Below, in pieces: positions 55,112 to 64,000 of a stretch of DNA of 64,000 nucleotides. The number at the start of each line of letters is the position of its first letter. The first letter of the stretch is position 1. The DNA is from Verpa conica (lineage: Eukaryota > Ascomycota > Pezizomycetes > Pezizales > Morchellaceae), in contig JAUFSD010000001.1 of NCBI GenBank assembly GCA_033030425.1, positions 2,294,001 to 2,358,000 of the forward strand. Reading direction: 5' to 3'. The position numbers were made by a program, and so were the translations under genes. The notes beneath the pieces are model-generated. The model worked only from the letters and a program-made list of their open reading frames with translations, did no database searches and was not told the DNA's origin.

Positions 55112-58100
55112 TTTAAAAAAACTTTTTTCGACCAACTCCTAGGAGAATAGATATATTTGTTCTTTAGAGCTTCCTTCCACTCTTTGACTTACTTCTTGCC
55201 TCGGGGGGACAAACGGATTAAATCGTATGAGATGATCAGATTTACGAAAACGAAGATAAGAAATTGTCCCGGTGAGATATTTTGACTCAAGGTTATAGTG
55301 GGACGATGGTGGAACACTCTAATTGTGGGGAAAACGGAAAAATCGAATCATTCTAGCGTTGACTACGAGAATATATCTACTCAGACAGCCCATGAGGTAG
55401 GTATGAGGTAACTATTAGATATCATCTATGTGATGTCAGAGTGAGGTTTCACTTTGTCGATCCAGCATACACAACTTGACGATCATAAAACGATAGGTAC
55501 TCACCTCTATCATGAATTTTACTCTATGATCGATTTAGAATACTGCACGGAAAGCTAAGGGGCTTCATTAATCCCGTCTTCGGGAGCTACCGAAGAGATT
55601 TTCCGTGGATAGCGGTCGAATGATTTATTAAAAAATACTGTAACAGGTCCCTGCAGGCTGAAACGTCAGATCTGATAACCTTACTCGCGGCTGATCGTTA
55701 CAATGGCCCGCGGGCTATCATACCACCTCTGTATTCAGAGAGAACCCAAGTACATTGCGCTGTTAGTTAGTATTAAGGCAATAGACGCATTGGATGAATA
55801 CATCCGAGGAAGAGGCCTGATGCTGGATGGGCTGATAAAACAAGTTTTGTCCCTGAGAAGGTAGCATAAAGCATACATAAGAGTGAAGGAAAGTAAACGG
55901 AATGTCTGGGGGGATGCGCATACTTTGATATGCACCGCTATCTCCCTCATTCAGCACGAAAGCCGTGCCGTTCTCTCACTTTTGTGTGCTTTGTGACTAA
56001 TTTCAATTGGGGGAAAAGGTACTCGTACTTTATTCTGGGCTGATTTTTCCATGGGCGCAACAGTATACCTTGACTTCTCAACGGCTAGAACCCCGCAGCG
56101 CCTGAAAGTAGGGCAATATTACATGTAGGTAGACACTTGACCTCGCCCCGTGATAATTTTCTTTATAATATTATAGGGAGATAACTTAGTATGTGAAACC
56201 TAGCCCTGACCTAACTTGGAGATCACGTGCACAAGTTCTTTCAACTAAACACGAAACTACATGTATCTCTATAGTAGAAGTTTAAACCAACTACACTCAA
56301 TTACCTACCAAGACCGGAACAATTGACTATTACATGTATGCCTCAAGAATCTCGGTTCAATAGTATCCCAATGGTCAGGTGGCAGCTAATCGACCAATCT
56401 CTAAAAGCTTTAGTTCCCTGTTGAGAAAGGACACGTAAAAAAATCAGGTGGAAAAACTGATGATATTTTCGGAAGTGACGGCGGTTTCAACTCGGAACCA
56501 AAAAATTTATCATTCGGTGACGGCGGGGGATCAGATCATCCGGATTCCGGTATTTGTGGCGTTATCCGCGTGGTTTTCAGCCTCAATACTTTGGCCCGAA
56601 TTCACCCGATTTGCACGCACATTCCTGTTTGTTGCCCTATCGGACTTGAGGCAGCCTTTGATTCGAGGATTTGGTTGTTTGTTTGTTTGCGGGTAATGTG
56701 AAAACAAAGTATGACTGAGGACTGAAAATAGGCAGAAACATATCCGTATTGATGAAGGTAGTGGCAGTGACTGGGCAATGCCCACACACACATAGACGTA
56801 CATGCACACACTTATTCTTCACGCACAAATACAAAGCTATGAAATCTACATGTATTATCAAAAAATCTTACTCCGGGTGCTCAGGTACCCGTGATCTACA
56901 TGACACCGTGTAAGATGGGTTACTAATGAGATATTTCGTCGCTTTCATGTAGCCAGCGGCAACGAAGTGAGGGTGTTTTGGCCGCCCTGTGTCTCGAGAA
57001 TAGCAAAGTGCAAGATCATCATCTGAGAATGTAGCTCCTTTGTGCAGTAACCATTGTACATACATTTAGATTACCATATAACTTTTTGTTTCTACCCTTG
57101 TGATGACAACAAGCTGTATTTTCTTCTTTCTACCTGAGGAAACCAAAGGGAAAAGGAAGAAAAGAGGGGTTTGAGGGGCTACTAGCCAGGTTTGAGTGGA
57201 AAGAAGCTTGATAGAGGATCAGAAGAGGCCTTACTCTACATCGAATCACTATCATCTATCATCATTGTACATAATCGCGGGGGGAGGCGAGCTAGTTACT
57301 CTTGCGCAAGCAGAACGACTCTTTTTTTTACGATCATCTGTGTGTGACCTGACCAACATACCACATCCACGTATTTCTCCCTGTATGCGAACAAAGTCGA
57401 CGTGGTAAGACGTTTTAACGAGATTAGGGATAAAAAGACTAAACACCAGATACGACTTGGTGGGATCGTTTGGGCAAGGGTGGGATTCCGGTAGCGAAGT
57501 CAAATTTTTTTTTTCCCCCTTTGCCTCCCTTTTTTTTCTTCTTCTTTCCTACTTGGAAGTCAGAGGAAAGATTAGTAGTATTACATGTAGCAACCTGCTC
57601 CTGCTGGCTTTGCGTGGGGCCTAAGACAATGCGGATTATCCATCCCGATGTCTGTTGAGGGTGGGACAACATCTCCGCAGCATGGCCGGTATTACCCGTA
57701 TTGGGGGGCAGCTGTCAGCGCACGCTGAGCACAGTCCCACGGCCCCTGTCACTTATCTAGATTTTGACAATTCTCTCACACTCATCGAGCAATGGATCAT
57801 CAAGCGACGACTCCCTCCGGTCCGTCACTTCCCTTGACAAGACCTCCGGTTTTTCGCATGCCAATGTAGCCCCCTGTCGGGCAGAGCCGCGTGTCTGACC
57901 TTGCTTTGCGACCATAGTGTTTCCTCGATAATTATGGTTATGCAGCTCACTCTGCTCTACTCTATACTGCCCCCCAACACCCACACCCCTTTTCGCCATG
58001 GGCTTTCTCCTCTTCGCTGTCCCTGTATATAACTGTTTGGTGCCCCCCATCAGTCTTGCTGGTCTTAATCTTGTCCTTTCAGAACCTCCCTGCATCCTGT

Positions 58101-58263
58101 AATATCAATAAATACCACCCAGTTTTTATTTACTCAGCCTACGGTCTAGAGCTTATAAACACACCCACCTATTTTTGAACTCTATCTACACACATAGGTA
58201 GTATCAACAGATAATAAACATACATATATACATAAAGAGCTTCCGCAGCTTTATATACTCAAC
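55112..58263. other. Intergenic region with a cluster of TACATGTA octamers
   Basis: About 3.15 kb without a supported gene. The octamer TACATGTA occurs at 56120, 56258, 56331, 56847 and 57582. Several frames (55735-55957 minus, 56448-56861, 57655-58095) lack motifs and partly start at non-ATG codons. The last several hundred bases are the promoter and leader of the next gene. Confidence 0.5.
56120..57589. promoter_or_regulatory. Cluster of five TACATGTA palindromes
   Basis: Exact copies at 56120, 56258, 56331, 56847 and 57582, often flanked by AT/TA or followed by G. They lie 0.7-2.1 kb upstream of the start at 58264. The palindromic form suggests a site for a dimeric or TALE-homeodomain-type factor; this is inference. 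Confidence 0.4.
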
Positions 58264-59589
58264 ATGTCGAATGCAATGAAGAAACTCAAGCTCCTCCACC
58301 ATCTGACGGCTGCCTCTGCAAATGCTACTTCTACTAGCAGCATTCCTCCAGCTTCCGCGCAGCAGTTTCCTACCCCCCCAACGTCACCTATCCGACACCA
58401 CTTCCACCCCCAAAGTCAGAACTATATGGATGTGTCAAACGCGCTCCGCTCAGCCCGACAGGCTTTGAACAGCATGCAATCACCTGTACAGCACCAGCAA
58501 TATCACTATCAACCTGAGCAATTTCGGCCTTCACACTACAATACAATAGTCCAACAGCCTCCCAGGCCATCTGGCGCTCCAGTATGCCTCCTCCCACAGG
58601 CTTTTATGGTTCTGACCCCGAATGATCCTCATCCAGCGATCTGTCTTCCCGCATCGCCTCCCCCGGTAACCTCGCATATGCACAACCATTATCATCACCA
58701 CTCAACACTTATCCCACCGGTCCCAATAAACCCACCTATCCAGCAGGTACTGCTTTCCGAGCAAGCTGTTCCTAGAGGAAACACAACAATCTATTCATCC
58801 CGCCCTCCAGCCCCTAATGTTCCTTCGTACCCCAATAATTCGAATTATCAGTACCAAGCTTCCCGCCGACCTAGCTCCTACAAACGACCGCGTCTAACTA
58901 CGGATGCTGTATCTAAGATTGGGAAAGATTCTCGTCTGGCCCGCTGGGAGCGTGTTGTTGGATATGTCCGTCAGCAACGCAAAGCTAGCGCCGAAAGTAA
59001 AGACGAGTCCCTTGATACTACTCCAGACCATGCCCTATCGGCAATAGAAGCCAGCAAGGCATTCATCAGGGAAATCGAGCGTAAAAATAAAATACTGGAT
59101 ATGGTAGACTACGACGAGCAGGAACAGCGGTCACTCTGGAGTGGTGGGAGTGCAGGGACTAACGGCGTTGATGAGTTTGTCTGGAGTGAGGATGATGACG
59201 ATGATAATTTTCGCAAAATCGTCGAGAACCAGAACGCTCTTGACGAACATAAACGCCGATTGGACCGCCTATACCCCGAGGACGTTGTGAAGGAGAGAGC
59301 CGCAGCTGCTGCTGGGGAGGAAGGTGTTTTCACTCTCGAGGACGGAGAGGCCACCGTCAAGGATTTTGATATGGACCACTGCCTCACTCGTTCACCTAGG
59401 GGTAGTGATAAGCGGCCCAGAAGCTCACCTATCCCCGCTGAGACTAGTAACGGGAGTCTGAACGCGTATCTAGAGATACTCAGACGCGCTGAGGTCGCGA
59501 AGTTGCCGGAGCTAAGGAGGGAGAGCCACCTTGAGGGAGGATTGGATAGGCTTGCGGGGAGAGAGATGAGACGGTTTTCAGTTTATTAA
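58264..59589 (+). CDS. Low-complexity nuclear-type protein of unknown function
   Basis: Single exon, 441 residues. Start MSNAMKKLKLLHHLTAASAN. Residues 20-200 are Pro/Ser/His/Gln-rich (FPTPPTSPIRHHFHPQSQN, HNHYHHHSTLIPPVPINPP). A basic motif SYKRPRL at about 210 is a possible nuclear signal. Then an ordered helical part (KIGKDSRLARWERVVGYVRQ, AIEASKAFIREIERKNKILD), an acidic patch (WSEDDDDDNF), a helix (NALDEHKRRLDRLYPEDVVK), and a C-terminal helix (LNAYLEILRRAEVAKLPELR). Contains SP/TP sites. I recognise no family. A regulatory role is inference. Confidence 0.65.
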   Translation: MSNAMKKLKLLHHLTAASANATSTSSIPPASAQQFPTPPTSPIRHHFHPQSQNYMDVSNALRSARQALNSMQSPVQHQQYHYQPEQFRPSHYNTIVQQPPRPSGAPVCLLPQAFMVLTPNDPHPAICLPASPPPVTSHMHNHYHHHSTLIPPVPINPPIQQVLLSEQAVPRGNTTIYSSRPPAPNVPSYPNNSNYQYQASRRPSSYKRPRLTTDAVSKIGKDSRLARWERVVGYVRQQRKASAESKDESLDTTPDHALSAIEASKAFIREIERKNKILDMVDYDEQEQRSLWSGGSAGTNGVDEFVWSEDDDDDNFRKIVENQNALDEHKRRLDRLYPEDVVKERAAAAAGEEGVFTLEDGEATVKDFDMDHCLTRSPRGSDKRPRSSPIPAETSNGSLNAYLEILRRAEVAKLPELRRESHLEGGLDRLAGREMRRFSVY

Positions 59590-60411
59590 TTCAGAGGATT
59601 GTTTACGGAGGAAAAAGTTCCTTATGATATTTAATCTCGGTTTTCCTGCTCTGTATTTGCTTTTGTCTTTGGTCGGGTGGGGCGTTTTGATTTTTGATTT
59701 TGCAAATATGGCATAGATAGCTAATGTGCATTTGCATACATATTTCTCGTCTCGGCAACATCCGCTATGCCGTTTTTTTTTTTTTATTTGGTGAAAAGTT
59801 GGGAGTTGGTTCTTTTTGTTAGATATGAAGGCATGCATACCTACTAGACTTTATAGATACTTTCTAATTAGCTAGTGGCTGTAATTACATGTAGAGACAA
59901 TTTGAAATGAATGTTGATCACTACTCTAATACTTGTTCCCCTAGGGTGTGTGTTATGAGTGAGAATTGTATTATGATTGATTAATCGTGAGCGAGAATTG
60001 TGCGTGGCTCGTGGCGTGCATTGCGAGTGATGCCTTATGGTCTCACGACGGGTATTATAGCTCTAGTAAAGTCTTTCAAGATTTACCAAGGTTGGGGACT
60101 CCAGTAATAATAAAATCATGCTATTGACGCTTATGTGTTATCCAGTAGGATGAGTAAATTAGCGCAGCTTGTGCTGCGGAGACTACCGATTCCTTACAAA
60201 TAATGTTGCTGTAGTCATCGTACGTTTTTGGTTGACTTATCACCACTAAGTATAAATAGGACCTTGTGGTTTTATTTTCTCCTCTGGTCTCCAATTTTAT
60301 CCTTTTAGATCTCTCTCATCCTTAACTTTCGTCTCTGATAAAGGCCATTCTCATCTTGGCCAGCCTATCACTGATTTTACTGCTACAACTAGGAAGATTA
60401 GGCCTATATCA
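59590..60411. other. Intergenic region
   Basis: 822 bp with the 3' end of the preceding gene, a TACATGTA at 59886, and a variant tandem pair of GTGAG(C)GAGAATTGT at about 59958-60003. No gene was seen. Confidence 0.5.
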
Positions 60412-63400
60412 ATGTCCATTACGAATCCCCGGCCATACCCTGGTGAAAGCTCTAGAATGGCTGCTCCACATTTTACAGAAGCTCAGAAGATAATGAATAG
60501 GAAGCGTATGCAAGCTATGCAGAATGATTTGATGAGGTATAACCCAGGCCGCTATGGGGCTTTTAATTGTGGGTTACACTTCTCTTACACTTTCCCTCCC
60601 CAGTACCTATCATTAATTTGAGTAGCCACATTTTTGCCCAAGTGTAGCATCGATAAATATGATGACTATAGGTATAAAGAGGGTACCGATGGGAACCGCC
60701 CCTACTCCTATTTCAATACAAGTCCTTGGTCTACAAATAAAATTAAAAGTAGCCACCGCTAAAACGCTCCTTTTGTGGTCTTTGGGGTACTGACTTTCTT
60801 AAAGTAGACATTGCTAGTCAATACACAGACCCGAGTCCTGGCTTTACATATGATAATGACCCTTTACCCCTCGAAGGGAATTCTCTACCAAAGTCAGACA
60901 AATATATATATGATCTTCCTTGGTCTAAGGTTTCGAACAATGCTCTAGAGGCTTGGCTGCCTCCTCAACCTAGTCGTACAGAGGCTTGGTATATAGACCC
61001 TGTTGAGGTCGCTGCTCATAGGTATGAATGGAGAGGTTTCTTTGAGGAAGCTTCAAAGCTTCGGATGAAATTTGGAGCACTTAGCCTTCTCCACCAGTGG
61101 ATTCTTCAGTGGTATCTATGGTCGGAAGAGCAGGAGGTCTCGAAAGGTCCGTCATTACTTCACTTACAAGCTATATCACTCACTGATATCCTTATTTGAC
61201 CAATTGAAGTTTCTTCTAAAGGAAAAAACATTATAGCACATGTTAGTAACTGGGAAAAGCCTAAGGTTAAGTTCTCGCAATATCCAGAGTGGAAGACAGA
61301 TACCAACTGGAGAGGTAGAAAGCTTGGTTTGACACCCCTTATACCTTTACACGTTTGGCTATGTTGACGTGTCCTACTTCCTTTTGATCATGCAGACCCT
61401 AGCTATGTTGATGGGCTATTCCATGGAAAAGAGTCTCTTTTGGAAATATTCGACACAGCCCTAGGTATGCCTACTATAACGCAGTTTTATCTTTTCTTTT
61501 GGGGGACTACCTGAGTGAATATTCTTCTCTGACTATAATATTCATAGATGACGGCAAAACCTCTGTTTCACTGCCTAAATATGAGAAAAAAGGAAATAGT
61601 AACCAGAGAGCCAATGATATATATGACAAAGCTCCAGCCAGTATTCCCGCTTACCAATGTTCTATGAACGATCTGGGTTCTACCAATATCAATGACCTGC
61701 CTCTACAATCTTGTATACTTGACACTGAACGTATTGTCCCCCAAATACTGAAGAATCAGGTTTTCCACAGTCACCATCTGGGTGGCCTTCAGCCTCTCAA
61801 AGATTCATATGCATGGGGTGCCTCAACTGAGGCCGATGATTCAATTGCCTATAGAAAATACGCTCGCTGGGTTCTACAGAGTAACCTTATGAGTGACGAC
61901 TCAGAGGATGATGATAATACAGACCCATCTATTACTGCTACCCATCATATATTGAATAGACCAAAGAGAACCTCTACGGGAGAACAAAGCATTGGATCGA
62001 CCCCTATTAAAAACACCTTGAGTGATTTGTTTTTTCTTGGAGATTCAGAGTCCTCGGATTATCTCAGCAGTGATGCCTCAGTTTCATCAGAGGATAGCGA
62101 GTTTCCTATCATCAGTGGGGAAGATCTTGAGAAGATACTCGAGGAAGCAAAGGGAACGGTCCAGTTCCATAAGTGGCAAAATTCACCTGCGTCTATGCAC
62201 CAAAAGGAGTTTAAAAATTTAATTAATCTACATAGGTTTGCTAAGGAGTCTGAAACCAAGAATCAGGAACGCTGGAGATCTAGAGAGAAGGTAGAAAAGT
62301 CTAGAGGTATAAAAGTAGCTGCTGCATCAGGTGCGATTTGTTCGCCCAAACAGCCTGATGCCATGCCTACGGGGTCTACATTGAGAAGTGTTCCCTCAAG
62401 GAATGAACTCCCTATCCCACCCAAAAATCCAAAAGTGAAGCGACAACCAATTTTTAAAGAAAACGAATGCACTTATATCACACCTGATGATATAAAATTT
62501 TTGAGGGAGCTCAAAATAAAGTTTGCTCAAGGAGAGTTCATTCAACAAACTCAACTAAAAATGGAACCTGCTCTTTCATCTGAACCTGCTACTAAAAACA
62601 ACCTGAAGTCGCTAGAAAGTATGTCTCTGCGTGATACTCTGCTGACTGCTAAACCTCCCACTGGTATTAGCTACCGTACTAATAATGAGTATGGAAATTC
62701 ATTCCTTGAGCGCAACGGAGAAATATTAGGCGGAAACACAGAACAGTCACAGAAATATCACAATGGACCAGTACCAAAAAGGCACTATTTGACAGCCCAA
62801 TCCGGGGATATTTCCTTCCACCCAGGGAGTGCTGGGGACCATCCATTTTTCCAAACAGTCAAATCTGCATTCTTCAAGAAGCTTGTGATTAGCACAGGAA
62901 GGTTTTGGAACCCAGGGGCAAAATTTTCTCTTAGCGGTTTTTGGGTTACAGAGAGCCTATTTATCACAGCACTGAACTTCCATCCCTGGGCCCCGAGTAC
63001 CGCCGTCAAGTCTCTTCAAGACCAAATTGAAGATTTTCAATCACGTAATAACAGTGTAGATATTTTTGTTTCTAATAGTTATATCAATTGGCTTGGTCCT
63101 AGTGAAGACCAGGAGGCAATCAAAGTAACTTTGAGGGCATGGGATGCCTCTGCAAGATTAGCAATATTTGAACCTGAGGACAAAAAGAGGGTCACTAAAA
63201 ACTTTGTTGGAATTGATACACTGATTGAAGAAGATGCAGCGTATAGTTACAGTGGGGTGCATATTGCTACCGTTGGATACAACCCTCTAGATGTAGCAAG
63301 GGATGACCCCTTGGGGTTAAGAGTTCTTGTACCAGACCACCGATCAGTTACTTTTGGTGATATCACGATCTCCGAGGGTCTTCGCAAAAGTACTCAGTCG

Positions 63401-63674
63401 TCTCCGGTTTTTGCTAGGCTAGATTCAGGGTTTTCACATGGTTCATATGGACGGATGTGTATAGTCATGGAAGGGACCAAGAATTCGGGTTCTATTATTG
63501 GCATCGGTATTTAAGAGGCAGACCCCTAAGTTGAACTTTGATGTACTGACAATCACTACAGTGAGTGGACAATGCGAAGAACGTAGCCTACAATGGCCTG
63601 AGGCCCTGAGCGATTTCATTAGTACCTTTCCCAATGGGTTTAAAGCTGAGTTGAGGAGACTTTTGAGATCCTGA
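60412..63674 (+). CDS. Unknown multi-exon protein with degenerate trypsin-like C-terminus; frameshifted end
   Basis: Model: 60412-60572, 60648-60748, 60808-61146, 61210-61314 (or from 61237), 61396-61464, 61548-63514; all phases agree and give about 913 residues. N-terminus MSITNPRPYPGESSRMAAPH, then Tyr/Asp/Trp-rich segments (KYDDYRYKEGTDGNRPYSYF, YIYDLPWSKVSNNALEAWLP) and an acidic Ser-rich middle (SDDSEDDDNTDP, SSDYLSSDASVSSEDSE). The last 230 residues read like a chymotrypsin-type fold: GAKFSLSGFWVTESLFITAL then NFHPWAP, ARLAIFEPED, VHIATVGYNPL, HGSYGRMCIV, SIIGIGI. At the expected His, Asp and Ser positions the residues appear to be Asn, Arg and Tyr, so it may be inactive. After the stop at 63512-63514, another frame stays open to 63674 (FKRQTPKLNFDVLTITTVSG and on to ELRRLLRS), so one base seems gained or lost near 63511, or a splice is missed. 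First and fourth exon borders are uncertain. Function unknown. Confidence 0.5.
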
Positions 63675-64000
63675 AGGGTGATTCGAGATGTACATTTCGG
63701 TGACAGATTAATGTGGATGCTGTGCTAGTGGTATAAATTATAGGTGTGCACCTTTTTTCAGTCGTTCTTATTTTATCTCTGGGTAGAAAACCCAGTGATC
63801 ACTAAAAAGATGTTAAATGGGGAGAAATTTGCTAGAGGGGGGTAACCTAAGTGCGTATCTCGTAGAGTAATCAAACACGAATGCAGACTAGCTATATCTC
63901 TGTAGGTCGTGTTGTAGATCTTCCTAAATAGCCCGGGTCTTCACCTTGTCATTTTGGCGAGACCTCCACAGCGGGTCGACCACGGCCCGATATGGAGGAT
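63675..64000. other. Right-end intergenic sequence
   Basis: 326 bp to the window edge; no gene or repeat recognised. Confidence 0.4.

Noticed and set aside
61499..61547. Start of the long frame at 61499 as the beginning of the right-end protein
   Set aside because: It begins at a non-ATG codon, and a TTCATAG acceptor at 61547 joins in phase to upstream coding exons back to 60412.
1..64000. CRISPR arrays, prokaryotic operons, phage or virus genes, secondary-metabolite cluster
   Set aside because: The window is intron-bearing fungal nuclear DNA with housekeeping genes; repeats are isolated inverted pairs or simple tandems, and no PKS, NRPS, reverse transcriptase or capsid-like frame was seen.

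Overview
The window is nuclear DNA of a filamentous ascomycete (Pezizomycotina). The evidence is: short GT-AG introns of about 50-180 bp with TACTAAC/CTAAT-like branch points, pyrimidine-rich stretches before start codons, monocistronic genes on both strands, and proteins typical of that group (RBM26/27-like RNP, Whi5-like repressor, Rex3, Ntr2, fungal Bpl1 with an amidotransferase-like N-terminus). AT-rich gene-poor stretches carry many short terminal-inverted-repeat elements. I cannot fix the class from sequence alone; Pezizomycetes or Orbiliomycetes would both fit.

Layout. 1-312 is the 3' end of an MFS transporter. About 8 kb of AT-rich gene-free DNA follows, with a 47-bp-TIR MITE and a foldback element. 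eEF2 (six exons) lies at 8.3-11.1 kb, then another 4.6 kb without genes, then a Whi5/Nrm1-like G1/S repressor (15.8-17.6 kb), an RBM26/27-like RNA-binding protein (19.7-22.5 kb), a mitochondrial PDK/BCKDK-type kinase (23.4-24.7 kb), a Pbi2-like I9 protease inhibitor (25.7-26.2 kb), biotin-protein ligase on the minus strand (27.5-29.6 kb) divergent from a Coa4-like twin CX9C protein (29.8-30.3 kb), an Erg26-type sterol dehydrogenase (31.5-32.6 kb) and an acidic-tailed protein with a possible SUMO-like domain (33.9-34.8 kb). After a repeat-rich 2 kb come a single-pass membrane protein (minus), a ZIP zinc transporter (minus, eight exons including 15-nt and 6-nt ones), a triose-phosphate/nucleotide-sugar-type transporter, SmG (minus) divergent from the spliceosome-disassembly factor Ntr2, an unrecognised two-exon gene, Rex3 RNA exonuclease (minus) divergent from a DJ-1/PfpI protein, a fungal low-complexity protein, a serine/proline/histidine-rich unknown, and a multi-exon unknown at the right end (60.4-63.7 kb) that ends in a possibly dead trypsin-like domain and a frameshift.

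There is no operon and no biosynthetic cluster. Functional adjacency appears only as divergent pairs with short shared promoters: SmG/Ntr2 (pre-mRNA splicing, 198 bp between start codons), Bpl1/Coa4 (137 bp), and more loosely ZIP/TPT and Rex3/DJ-1. Most gene models below are spliced models that I assembled by hand; reading-frame phase was checked at each junction.

The strongest unexplained signals are the unknown right-end gene, a palindromic octamer (TACATGTA) found 16 times and only between genes, and at least eight different short inverted-repeat elements, none of which shares arms with another.
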